From Macrostomum hystrix (lineage: Eukaryota; Platyhelminthes; Macrostomidae): a stretch of DNA of 64,000 bases. Numbering within the stretch: the first letter of the stretch is position 1; each line of letters starts with the position of its first letter. This document shows positions 25,611 through 36,948 of the stretch, piece by piece. Made by a program: the position numbers and the translations under genes. The stretch spans positions 2,796,001 to 2,860,000 of the forward strand of contig CATNEN010000029.1 in NCBI GenBank assembly GCA_950097015.1, given 5' to 3'. Below the pieces are notes generated by a model. It did no database searches. It was not told where the DNA came from and saw nothing but the letters and a program-made list of their open reading frames with translations.

Positions 25611-26052
25611 ATCAGTGGATCTGTGATAAAGAAACTAGAAGTAGTTAATACAGTATAGTTGACAATGATCCGGGTTTAAATGAAATTTATCGCAAATGTT
25701 CATTACTCAATAATATGTCGGTGGAAGCTCAGCGCTAAAGGGCATCTCAACAATTAACTCATGCAAGAATATAATCAGGAAATGTGAAGGAATGAGTGGC
25801 GTGAATATAAACTGCTCCCTGATTGGCAAGCCTCACTCGGGCTTCGAACGATGGTCTGGGATTAGCAATAAGAACTCGCTGAGAATGAAGGAAGGGGAAA
25901 AGGAAAGGTGGCCTCGTACAGATTGAATCACCTGGGCCCCGATCCCGAGAGGATTAAACACCTGACTTTGGTTGATAGAATAATGGCTTTGCCGATGACT
26001 ATGGCTTGCAGCCATGTTGACTTTCTACGTGCGACTAATGCGATAATGCGAT

Positions 26053-26550
26053 ATGGAGGCTGGCAGTGAAACGGAGAGTCAGGTGGAGGTAGACAGGGAG
26101 ACGGAGAGTCAGGTGGAGGTAGACAGTGAGACGGAGAGTCAGGCGGAGGTAGACAGTGAGACGGAGAGTCAGGTGGAGGTAGACGAGACGGAGAGTCAGG
26201 TGGAGGTAGACAGTGAGACGGAGAGTCAGGTGGAGGTAGACAGTGAGACGGAGAGTCAGGTGGAGGTAGACAGTGAGACGGAGAGTCAGGTGGAGGTAGA
26301 CAGTGAGACGGAGAGTCAGGTGGAGGTAGACAGTGAGACGGAGAGTCAGGTGGAGGTAGACAGTGAGACGGAGAGTCAGGTGGAGGTAGACAGTGAGACG
26401 GAGAGTCAGGTGGAGGTAGACAGTGAGACGGAGAGTCAGGTGGAGGTAGACAGTGAGACGGAGAGTCAGGCGGAGGTAGACAGTGAGACGGAGAGTCAGG
26501 TGGAGGTAGACAGTGAGACGGAGAGTCGTATACATGGAAACTTAAAGTAG
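26053..26550 (+). repeat. 30-bp minisatellite, open as an acidic 10-aa repeat
   Basis: About 16 copies of a 30-bp unit. From an ATG at 26053 the + strand reads SETESQVEVD repeatedly to a stop at 26550 (165 aa). One unit lacks exactly three bases, which keeps the frame. There is no signal peptide, no splice evidence and no recognised domain, so the call is a repeat, with coding possible but unsupported. Confidence 0.85.
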
Positions 26551-27000
26551 AATCTGTTTTCGTGTACTATTGTATAAGTAATAGAAAAGCACTAAGGAAA
26601 AGTTGCAAGCAGCACAACGCAAGAAGCAATGCGATGCTCAAAGCTCGGCCGGTGTAGGGATTAACCCCAATACTCCGCGTGCTGAACAAACCCGAGAGTT
26701 CGATGCCTTGCGGTCTGTTGTCAAGCAGACAGTCATTAATGCAGTTTTCCTGTTCTCCACTTGGCCTGTTCGACCAGGGCCATCCGGTTTTTAGTTTAGA
26801 AGATTCACAACACTATAGCACGCTATAGCAACGGGAGGGTTCTCGGTTGCTATGGACAAGAAATACAGCTATATAGAACAAGTAATAAGCCTTTTCGTAG
26901 AAAAATTGTACCATGAAAAGCAACTGGATTTCTTCAACTGGGCCATAAGCATAAAAAGTAGAAAAGGTATCAGAAAAAAACTAAAAATCTCAGCTTTCAC
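26551..27000. other. Intergenic, no gene seen
   Basis: Short open frames only. No conserved protein was recognised. Confidence 0.4.
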
Positions 27001-27004
27001 AACT

Positions 27005-27062
27005 CAGCATCATCTTGTCCAGCATGGGATCATACAGCATCCGCTTGTCCATTATGCTTTAG
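27005..27062 (-). pseudogene. Degenerate scrap of the MLRDPMLD peptide array
   Basis: The minus strand reads MDKRMLYDPMLDKMML, about two units of the array at 28995-29445 with non-synonymous changes (R to Y, R to M). No signal-peptide exon or splice site is present nearby. It looks like a dead remnant of a related precursor. Confidence 0.6.
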
Positions 27063-27285
27063 ATGTTATCAAACGGTACAAAAAACGTTTTCATCGACTG
27101 ATTGATTAAAGCGTTGTAAAGTACTCGTAGTTTGCCAGCAGCTCAGAGATTCGATCACTTACGAATACTTCGCACAGTACTCGTTCGATTCGGTCGGTCG
27201 ATTGTACGATTGCAAGTCTTCTAATCAGGTGCGGGGAAAGGGCAGAGATTTATCGATCGGGTGGCTGACCAATCAGTAGCAAGGA

Positions 27286-27510
27286 GGGGACAGAGACGTA
27301 CCGATCGGTCGGGTGTCCAATAAGGAGCAGGGAGGGGAGACAGAGACTCATCGATCGGTCGTCTGTCCAATAAGGAGCAGGGAGGGGGAACAGAGACTCA
27401 TCGGTCGGTCGGCTGTCCAATAAGGAGCAGGGAGGGGGAACAGAGACTCATCGATCGGTCGGCTGTCCAATAAGGAGCAGGGAGGGGAGACAGAGACTCA
27501 TCGATTTGAG
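27286..27510. repeat. About 50-bp minisatellite
   Basis: Four to five copies of a unit containing 'gtccaataaggagcaggg', with imperfect copies on each side. Confidence 0.88.
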
Positions 27511-28434
27511 GGTTGCCAAATCAGGTGGGAGGTAGAAAGAGACTTAACGAGATGCAGGAACTATCTTTATCAATTTGATAAAGTTTACGTATTGGCTCTG
27601 TACTACTTTAAAGGGTGACTTGGCGGGCTAATCTGAGGTACTGAGAACTTAAGGGAGTGCTGAAAACTGCGGCTCACAGTGCACTATGTGCTACAGTTCA
27701 GTAGTGGCTAACTGATATGCCAGTCAGCTTCAGAGCTTCAATTTTCTATCGGCAGCAGTTTTTTCCACCTAGCAACTAAGGTCGAGTTTCAGCAGCTGCG
27801 AGTGCGGCAGATTAAATTATTAACAACGCACTTAGGTCAGGCGGCCACAGGCTGAAGAAGAAAATATCAATCCCAGCAGCAAAAATGCTGCTTTAAAATG
27901 CCGCCAGAAAACTCTCCTCGCCTCCGCCCACCCACCAAGGCATTTCAAATCCAATATTTGTCCTGCCTGACTGGCCAACTTTATTGACAGCGGATTTACT
28001 CAGCCAACTTCTAGGGCTAATTTCCACTTCTAAAATGGAAAGATTAGCAGGCCGAAAATCAGTCCAATTTTTCAATGGCAAATGACAATCCAGTTAAATT
28101 AAATTGCATCTACTACCGCACAGACACGCAGCGTATTCCGTTGTACGCTTGTATTTCAATCCAGATTAGATTCGGCAATATGAGGATTTTTTCATCCCGA
28201 GAAACAATGATCTGACATCCGACTTAACAAAGGCGCACAATGGGAGTACTAAAAACATTCTGTGACACGAGCACTGGAGTATTGCGGGGCTCGCAATCAG
28301 TACCTGTGTTTTATAAATGACAAAGCACTAGAGAACGGCATTGTCCCTTTGCTGCAACACAATCTCTGCAAGCGTGCATTTTTATTTTCCTTGGTCGAAG
28401 CTTTAGCGCGTCCAGCTGAAACTCAAAGGCACTT
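27511..28434. other. Intergenic, no gene seen
   Basis: No recognised coding sequence or repeat. Confidence 0.4.
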
Positions 28435-28437
28435 CTA

Positions 28438-28640
28438 AAGGCAGTGTACAGCTGTTCAGTCCATGGACTGGGGGGACGCCACACCCCCAAGTTTTCTGGC
28501 CCAGCTGATGCTGTTACCCATTTTACAGCTGGGTGAACTGAAGCACTAGGGAATCAAGTGTCTAAGTGTCTATCTTGCAATGGAGAATCGAACTCCCGAC
28601 CTCTGGGTCAGAATTCCGAAGCTCTAGCCACAGGGCTACA
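28438..28640 (-). mobile_element. SINE family B, full copy with tRNA-like head
   Basis: On the minus strand an A-box-like 'tagccctgtggctagagc' and B box 'gggagttcgattctcc' lead into a body ending at 'cccccagtccatggactg' and a short tail. Its head is the right-hand breakpoint of the inverted duplication with 62143-62899. Confidence 0.8.
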
Positions 28641-28933
28641 AGCTCCCTTGATATGGCATCATGCTTATGCTGTGCTTAAAGATCTTTAGTTAAAGAAAGA
28701 CAAAGTTAAGGACTACAAAAATTTGCAAGTCTGTCGCAGGCTTGACCTCTCGGCTAATATATTTCAACAGTGCGTTTTTGTGCGTGTGACTTCGCTTTCG
28801 GGAATCACAAGAGAACAGCGAAAACAATAGAGGCGCGGACTCTGCGGGATCAACAATGCTTATCAAAGCCGTCACTGGAGAGTCTATGTGAATTACAACT
28901 TAAAATAGGCAAATTTCCTCAATCACTAAGAGA

Positions 28934-28939
28934 GTTTTA
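28934..28939 (-). terminator. Possible poly(A) signal of the peptide gene
   Basis: ATTAAA on the minus strand, about 56 bp after the stop codon. Its surroundings are nearly identical in the inverted copy. Confidence 0.3.
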
Positions 28940-28994
28940 ATTGTCAATTTAACAGTTGCTCGCACCGATGTTACTGATTTCAGCAGATTGTCGT

Positions 28995-29445
28995 CTAGTC
29001 CAGCATGGGATCACGCAGCATCCTCTTGTCCAGCATGGGATCACGCAGCATCCTCTTGTCTAGCATGGGATCACGCAGCATCCTCTTGTCTAGCATGGGA
29101 TCACGCAGCATCCTCTTGTCTAGCATGGGATCACGCAGCATCCTCTTGTCTAGCATGGGATCACGCAGCATCCTCTTGTCTAGCATGGGATCACGCAGCA
29201 TCCTCTTGTCTAGCATGGGATCACGCAGCATCCTCTTGTCCAGCATGGGATCACGCAGCATCCTCTTGTCCAGCATGGGATCACGCAGCATCCTCTTGTC
29301 TAGCATGGGATCACGCAGCATCCTCTTGTCTAGCATGGGATCACGCAGCATCCTCTTGTCTAGCATGGGATCACGCAGCATCCTCTTGTCCAGCATGGGA
29401 TCACGCAGCATCCTCTTGTCTAGCATGGGATCACGCAGCATTCGC
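28995..29445 (-). repeat. 30-bp coding minisatellite
   Basis: Fifteen perfect-length 30-bp units make up the peptide region of the precursor. The length is a multiple of three and no unit has an indel. Confidence 0.95.
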
Positions 29446-29619
29446 TTGTCGTATCCGTAATGACGAGCGTCACAAGTATGCAGCGTAACAATCGCTCCTA
29501 AAATAAACAGAGATGAAGAGGCCATGAGGAGTTATGTTGATGCAGGTTCTCTCGCTGGCTGGCAGCAACTTACCGATAGTCAGGAGCAGTAGGAAGGAAG
29601 GCAGCAGTCGGTGAACCAT
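28995..29619 (-). CDS. Secreted multi-copy peptide precursor (15 x KR-MLRDPMLD), two exons
   Basis: Exon 1 is 29619-29574 and exon 2 is 29497-28995; donor atcg|GTAAGT and acceptor ttattttag|G join a split Gly codon in frame (182 aa). Residues 1-26 start MVHRLLPSFLLLLTI and end HTCDA, a classic signal peptide. Then comes RHYGYD, followed by 15 uninterrupted KRMLRDPMLD units, with the stop codon directly after the last MLD. Lys-Arg is the standard prohormone-convertase site, so the inferred products are up to 15 copies of the octapeptide MLRDPMLD. There is no Gly before KR, so C-terminal amidation is not expected. All unit differences I see are synonymous (CTG/CTA Leu; AGG/CGA Arg). An alternative in-frame ATG inside the intron (29525) would also give a signal-like start. 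I do not recognise this peptide family. Role as a neuropeptide or peptide hormone is inference. Confidence 0.8.
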
Positions 29620-29675
29620 GACAATGCGTCGGTCTTTGAAGGAAATTATCAAACAGAGAATTCCGAAGACTAATG

Positions 29676-30295
29676 AGGAACCTGTCCGGCAGTGGAGGCT
29701 GAGCCGCAGTTGTTAAGTAGTTGGATCCGAGCCTAGCGTGGGAAAGTCAAGCTGTTGCCGAGCCACCAACAGGGCGTGTGTTATCTGTTAGTTCAGCGAT
29801 AAGGCTGTTGGTTTGAGGACTGCTAGCTTGCAGCTATAGAGGCGAGAACAAACAGTAAACTGCGACATGGGACCGGCTGCGGGCCGTGTTTAAATAATAG
29901 CCGACTGGGATGGGAATGGATCCCTGTGCCTAATGGGGATCTAAGCGTTATCAGCCAATGGTAAGCCAGCGCGCCAACTCATTGGTTAAGAAGCGCTCTG
30001 GACAGCATGTTAAATGAAGCGAGATGTCCTTGAAGACAATTGATCAAGTATACATGCTCGAATTTCGATTCTGCAGGAGGCAGGGAAGAATTTTGCCAAA
30101 ATTTATTTTAAAATTTCACTCAAAAGCTAAAGGAAACTTTAAAAAAACTTCATTGTTCGGAAAAAATCCTAGTGTAAGTGAACGTATGGGGAAACACAGC
30201 TTTTAATTTTTTTCAATTATTAAAAACAAAAAATGTGCAAAATTTTTCCAAGAGTGATTTTATCTTACAACTTTATTCGATTGCAAGTGCAGTGA
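29676..30295. other. Upstream region of the peptide gene
   Basis: Unique DNA that should hold the promoter of the peptide gene. No recognised coding sequence. Confidence 0.4.
29889..29896 (-). promoter_or_regulatory. TATA-like box upstream of the peptide gene
   Basis: TATTTAAA on the minus strand, about 270 bp upstream of the start codon. Spacing would give a 5' UTR of roughly 240 nt. It lies outside the region copied to 62 kb. Confidence 0.25.
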
Positions 30296-30299
30296 CGTG

Positions 30300-33200
30300 A
30301 GAGGTGAGATATGGGAAAGGCTTTTGAGTGACGGGAGAGAGGCTCTGGAGTGACGGGAGAGAGGCTCTGGAGTGATGGGAGAGAGGCTCTGGAGTGATGG
30401 GAGAGAGGCTCTGGAGTGATGGGAGAGAGGCTCTGGAGTGATGGGAGAGAGGCTCTGGAGTGATGGGAGAGAGGCTCTGGAGTGACGGGAGAGTGGCTCT
30501 GGAGTGATGGGAGAGAGGCTCTGGAGTGACGGGAGAGAGACTCTGGAGTGACGGGAGAGTGGCTCTGGAGTGACGGGAGAGTGGCTCTGGAGTGACGGGA
30601 GAGAGACTCTGGAGTGACGGGAGAGAGGCTCTGGAGTGATGGGAGAGTGGCTCTGGAGTGACGGGAGAGAGGCTCTGGAGTGACGGGAGAGAGGCTCTGG
30701 AGTGACGGGAGAGTGGCTCTGGAGTGACGGGAGAGAGACTCTGGAGTGACGGGAGAGTGGCTCTGGAGTGACGGGAGAGAGACTCTGGAGTGACGGGAGA
30801 GTGGCTCTGGAGTGACGGGAGAGTGGCTCTGGAGTGACGGGAGAGAGGCTCTGGAGTGACGGGAGAGAGGCTCTGGAGTGATGGGAGAGTGGCTCTGGAG
30901 TGACGGGAGAGAGACTCTGGAGTGACGGGAGAGTGGCTCTGGAGTGACGGGAGAGTGGCTCTGGAGTGACGGGAGAGAGGCTCTGGAGTGACGGGAGAGA
31001 GGCTCTCGAGTGATGGGAGAGAGGCTCTAGAGTGACGGGAGAGAGGCTCTCGAGTGATGGGAGAGAGGCTCTGGAGTGACGGGAGAGAGACTCTGGAGTG
31101 ACGGGAGAGTGGCTCTGGAGTGACGGGAGAGAGGCTCTCGAGTGATGGGAGAGAGACTCTGGAGTGACGGGAGAGAGACTCTGGAGTGATGGGAGAGAGG
31201 CTCTGGAGTGACGGGAGAGAGGCTCTGGAGTGATGGGAGAGTGGCTCTGGAGTGACGGGAGAGAGACTCTGGAGTGACGGGAGAGTGGCTCTGGAGTGAC
31301 GGGAGAGAGACTCTGGAGTGACGAGAGAGAGGCTCTGGAGTGACGGGAGAGTGGCTCTGGAGTGACGGGAGAGAGGCTCTCGAGTGATGGGAGAGAGGCT
31401 CTGGAGTGACGGGAGAGAGGCTCTGGAGTGATGGGAGAGTGGCTCTGGAGTGACGGGAGAGAGGCTCTGGAGTGACGGGAGAGAGGCTCTGGAGTGACGG
31501 GAGAGAGACTCTGGAGTGACGGGAGAGTGGCTCTGGAGTGACGGGAGAGAGACTCTGGAGTGACGAGAGAGAGGCTCTGGAGTGACGGGAGAGTGGCTCT
31601 GGAGTGACGGGAGAGAGGCTCTCGAGTGATGGGAGAGAGGCTCTGGAGTGACGGGAGAGAGGCTCTCGAGTGATGGGAGAGAGGCTCTAGAGTGACGGGA
31701 GAGAGGCTTTAGAGTGACGGGAGAGAGACTCTGGAGTGACGGGAGAGTGGCTCTGGAGTGACGGGAGAGAGGCTCTCGAGTGATGGGAGAGAGGCTCTGG
31801 AGTGACGGGAGAGAGACTCTGGAGTGATGGGAGAGAGGCTCTGGAGTGACGAGAGAGAGGCTCTGGAGTGATGGGAGAGAGGCTCTGGAGTGTCGAGAGA
31901 GAGGCTCTGGAGTGACGGGAGAGAGGCTCTGGAGTGACGGGAGAGAGGCTCTCGAGTGATGGGAGAGAGGCTCTAGAGTGACGGGAGAGAGACTCTGGAG
32001 TGACGGGAGAGTGGCTCTGGAGTGACGGGAGAGAGGCTCTCGAGTGATGGGAGAGAGGCTCTGGAGTGACGGGAGAGAGACTCTCGAGTGATGGGAGAGA
32101 GGCTCTAGAGTGACGGGAGAGAGACTCTCGAGTGATGGGAGAGAGGCTCTGGAGTGACGGGAGAGAGACTCTCGAGTGATGGGAGAGAGGCTCTAGAGTG
32201 ACGGGAGAGAGACTCTGGAGTGACGGGAGAGTGGCTCTGGAGTGACGGGAGAGAGGCTCTCGAGTGATGGGAGAGAGAGGCTCTGGAGTGACGAGAGAGA
32301 GGCTCTGGAGTGACGGGAGAGAGGCTCTGGAGTGACGGGAGAGTGGCTCTGGAGTGACGGGAGAGAGACTCTGGAGTGACGGGAGAGTGGCTCTGGAGTG
32401 ACGGGAGAGTGGCTCTGGAGTGACGGGAGAGAGGCTCTGGAGTGACGGGAGAGAGGCTCTGGAGTGATGGGAGAGTGGCTCTGGAGTGACGGGAGAGAGA
32501 CTCTGGAGTGACGGGAGAGTGGCTCTGGAGTGACGGGAGAGTGGCTCTGGAGTGACGGGAGAGAGGCTCTGGAGTGACGGGAGAGAGGCTCTCGAGTGAT
32601 GGGAGAGAGGCTCTAGAGTGACGGGAGAGAGGCTCTCGAGTGATGGGAGAGAGGCTCTGGAGTGACGGGAGAGAGACTCTGGAGTGACGGGAGAGTGGCT
32701 CTGGAGTGACGGGAGAGAGGCTCTCGAGTGATGGGAGAGAGACTCTGGAGTGACGGGAGAGAGACTCTGGAGTGATGGGAGAGAGGCTCTGGAGTGACGG
32801 GAGAGAGGCTCTGGAGTGATGGGAGAGTGGCTCTGGAGTGACGGGAGAGAGACTCTGGAGTGACGGGAGAGTGGCTCTGGAGTGACGGGAGAGAGACTCT
32901 GGAGTGACGAGAGAGAGGCTCTGGAGTGACGGGAGAGTGGCTCTGGAGTGACGGGAGAGAGGCTCTCGAGTGATGGGAGAGAGGCTCTGGAGTGACGGGA
33001 GAGAGGCTCTGGAGTGATGGGAGAGTGGCTCTGGAGTGACGGGAGAGAGGCTCTGGAGTGACGGGAGAGAGGCTCTGGAGTGACGGGAGAGAGACTCTGG
33101 AGTGACGGGAGAGTGGCTCTGGAGTGACGGGAGAGAGACTCTGGAGTGACGAGAGAGAGGCTCTGGAGTGACGGGAGAGTGGCTCTGGAGTGACGGGAGA

Positions 33201-36200
33201 GAGGCTCTCGAGTGATGGGAGAGAGGCTCTGGAGTGACGGGAGAGAGGCTCTCGAGTGATGGGAGAGAGGCTCTAGAGTGACGGGAGAGAGGCTTTAGAG
33301 TGACGGGAGAGAGACTCTGGAGTGACGGGAGAGTGGCTCTGGAGTGACGGGAGAGAGGCTCTCGAGTGATGGGAGAGAGGCTCTGGAGTGACGGGAGAGA
33401 GACTCTGGAGTGATGGGAGAGAGGCTCTGGAGTGACGAGAGAGAGGCTCTGGAGTGATGGGAGAGAGGCTCTGGAGTGTCGAGAGAGAGGCTCTGGAGTG
33501 ACGGGAGAGAGGCTCTGGAGTGACGGGAGAGAGGCTCTCGAGTGATGGGAGAGAGGCTCTAGAGTGACGGGAGAGAGACTCTGGAGTGACGGGAGAGTGG
33601 CTCTGGAGTGACGGGAGAGAGGCTCTCGAGTGATGGGAGAGAGGCTCTGGAGTGACGGGAGAGAGACTCTCGAGTGATGGGAGAGAGGCTCTAGAGTGAC
33701 GGGAGAGAGACTCTCGAGTGATGGGAGAGAGGCTCTGGAGTGACGGGAGAGAGACTCTCGAGTGATGGGAGAGAGGCTCTAGAGTGACGGGAGAGAGACT
33801 CTCGAGTGATGGGAGAGTGGCTCTGGAGTGACGGGAGAGAGGCTCTCGAGTGATGGGAGAGAGAGGCTCTGGAGTGACGAGAGAGAGGCTCTGGAGTGAC
33901 GGGAGAGAGGCTCTGGAGTGACGGGAGAGTGGCTCTGGAGTGACGGGAGAGAGACTCTGGAGTGACGGGAGAGAGGCTCTGGAGTGATGGGAGAGTGGCT
34001 CTGGAGTGACGGGAGAGAGGCTCTGGAGTGACGGGAGAGAGGCTCTGGAGTGACGGGAGAGTGGCTCTGGAGTGACGGGAGAGAGACTCTGGAGTGACGG
34101 GAGAGTGGCTCTGGAGTGACGGGAGAGAGACTCTGGAGTGACGGGAGAGTGGCTCTGGAGTGACGGGAGAGTGGCTCTGGAGTGACGGGAGAGAGGCTCT
34201 GGAGTGACGGGAGAGAGGCTCTGGAGTGATGGGAGAGTGGCTCTGGAGTGACGGGAGAGAGACTCTGGAGTGACGGGAGAGTGGCTCTGGAGTGACGGGA
34301 GAGTGGCTCTGGAGTGACGGGAGAGAGGCTCTGGAGTGACGGGAGAGAGGCTCTCGAGTGATGGGAGAGAGGCTCTAGAGTGACGGGAGAGAGGCTCTCG
34401 AGTGATGGGAGAGAGGCTCTGGAGTGACGGGAGAGAGACTCTGGAGTGACGGGAGAGTGGCTCTGGAGTGACGGGAGAGAGGCTCTCGAGTGATGGGAGA
34501 GAGACTCTGGAGTGACGGGAGAGAGACTCTGGAGTGATGGGAGAGAGGCTCTGGAGTGACGGGAGAGAGGCTCTGGAGTGATGGGAGAGTGGCTCTGGAG
34601 TGACGGGAGAGAGACTCTGGAGTGACGGGAGAGTGGCTCTGGAGTGACGGGAGAGAGACTCTGGAGTGACGAGAGAGAGGCTCTGGAGTGACGGGAGAGT
34701 GGCTCTGGAGTGACGGGAGAGAGGCTCTCGAGTGATGGGAGAGAGGCTCTGGAGTGACGGGAGAGAGGCTCTGGAGTGATGGGAGAGTGGCTCTGGAGTG
34801 ACGGGAGAGAGGCTCTGGAGTGACGGGAGAGAGGCTCTGGAGTGACGGGAGAGAGACTCTGGAGTGACGGGAGAGTGGCTCTGGAGTGACGGGAGAGAGA
34901 CTCTGGAGTGACGAGAGAGAGGCTCTGGAGTGACGGGAGAGTGGCTCTGGAGTGACGGGAGAGAGGCTCTCGAGTGATGGGAGAGAGGCTCTGGAGTGAC
35001 GGGAGAGAGGCTCTCGAGTGATGGGAGAGAGGCTCTAGAGTGACGGGAGAGAGGCTTTAGAGTGACGGGAGAGAGACTCTGGAGTGACGGGAGAGTGGCT
35101 CTGGAGTGACGGGAGAGAGGCTCTCGAGTGATGGGAGAGAGGCTCTGGAGTGACGGGAGAGAGACTCTGGAGTGATGGGAGAGAGGCTCTGGAGTGACGA
35201 GAGAGAGGCTCTGGAGTGATGGGAGAGAGGCTCTGGAGTGTCGAGAGAGAGGCTCTGGAGTGACGGGAGAGAGGCTCTGGAGTGACGGGAGAGAGGCTCT
35301 CGAGTGATGGGAGAGAGGCTCTAGAGTGACGGGAGAGAGACTCTGGAGTGACGGGAGAGTGGCTCTGGAGTGACGGGAGAGAGGCTCTCGAGTGATGGGA
35401 GAGAGGCTCTGGAGTGACGGGAGAGAGACTCTCGAGTGATGGGAGAGAGGCTCTAGAGTGACGGGAGAGAGACTCTCGAGTGATGGGAGAGAGGCTCTGG
35501 AGTGACGGGAGAGAGACTCTCGAGTGATGGGAGAGAGGCTCTAGAGTGACGGGAGAGAGACTCTGGAGTGACGGGAGAGTGGCTCTGGAGTGACGGGAGA
35601 GAGGCTCTCGAGTGATGGGAGAGAGAGGCTCTGGAGTGACGAGAGAGAGGCTCTGGAGTGACGGGAGAGAGGCTCTGGAGTGACGGGAGAGAGACTCTAG
35701 AGTGACGGGAGAGAGGCTCTGGAGTGACGGGAGAGAGGCTCTGGAGTGACGGGAGAGAGGCTCTAGAGTGACGGGAGAGAGACTCTGGAGTGACGGGAGA
35801 GAGGCTCTGGAGTGATGGGAGAGAGGCTCTGGAGTGACGGGAGAGAGACTCTGGAGTGACGGGAGAGAGGCTCTCGAGTGTTGGGAGAGAGGCTCTAGAG
35901 TGACGGGAGAGAGGCTCTAGAGTGACGGGAGAGAGACTCTGGAGTGACGGGAGAGTGGCTCTGGAGTGACGGGAGAGAGGCTCTCGAGTGATGGGAGAGA
36001 GGCTCTGGAGTGACGGGAGAGAGACTCTGGAGTGATGGGAGAGAGGCTCTGGAGTGACGAGAGAGAGGCTCTGGAGTGATGGGAGAGAGGCTCTGGAGTG
36101 TCGAGAGAGAGGCTCTGGAGTGACGGGAGAGAGGCTCTGGAGTGACGGGAGAGAGGCTCTCGAGTGATGGGAGAGAGGCTCTAGAGTGACGGGAGAGAGA

Positions 36201-36948
36201 CTCTGGAGTGACGGGAGAGTGGCTCTGGAGTGACGGGAGAGAGGCTCTCGAGTGATGGGAGAGAGGCTCTGGAGTGACGGGAGAGAGACTCTCGAGTGAT
36301 GGGAGAGAGGCTCTAGAGTGACGGGAGAGAGACTCTGGAGTGACGGGAGAGTGGCTCTGGAGTGACGGGAGAGAGGCTCTCGAGTGATGGGGGAGAGAGG
36401 CTCTGGAGTGACGGGAGAGAGGCTCTGGAGTGACGGGAGAGAGGCTCTGGAGTGACGGGAGAGAGACTCTAGAGTGACGGGAGAGAGGCTCTGGAGTGAC
36501 GGGAGAGAGGCTCTGGAGTGACGGGAGAGAGGCTCTGGAGTGACGGGAGAGAGGCTCTGGAGTGATGGGAGAGAGGCTCTGGAGTGATGGGAGAGAGACT
36601 CTGGAGTGATTGGAGAGAGACTCTGGAGTGACGGGAGAGAGGCTCTGGAGTGATGGGAGAGAGGCTCTGGAGTGACGGGAGAGAGACTCTGGAGTGACGG
36701 GAGAGAGGCTCTGGAGTGACGGGAGAGAGGCTCTGGAGTGACGGGAGAGAGGCTCTGGAGTGACGGGAGAGAGACTCTGGAGTGACGGGAGAGAGGCTCT
36801 GGAGTGACGGGAGAGTGGCTCTGGAGTGACGGGAGAGAGGCTCTGGAGTGACGGGAGAGAGGCTCTGGAGTGACGGGAGAGAGGCTCTGGAGTGACGGGA
36901 GAGAGGCTCTGGAGTGACGGGAGAGAGACTCTGGAGTGATGGGAGAGA
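30300..36948. repeat. Giant 22-bp minisatellite (about 6.6 kb) with higher-order repeats
   Basis: About 300 copies of a 22-bp unit containing 'gggagagaggctctggagtg', purine-rich on the + strand. Marker variants recur at fixed distances: 'gagtgtcgagag' near 31891, 33477, 35239 and 36099; 'ggctttagag' near 31706, 33291 and 35052. This gives block shifts of about 1586, 1762 and 860 bp. The long Ser/Pro/Leu-rich minus-strand ORFs are artefacts. Confidence 0.97.

Noticed and set aside
28988-29488. + strand ORFs (SSCLAWDHAA and GSRSILLSSM repeats) across the peptide array
   Set aside because: Antisense shadows of the precursor; they lack a signal peptide and splice support.
1175-29619. GPCR and MLRDPMLD precursor as a receptor-ligand pair
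   Set aside because: Only their presence in one window suggests it; FMRFamide-type receptors usually bind amidated peptides and this peptide is not amidated.
30300-36948. CRISPR-like appearance of regular short repeats here and in other arrays
   Set aside because: Units are contiguous with no unique spacers, and the DNA is eukaryotic.
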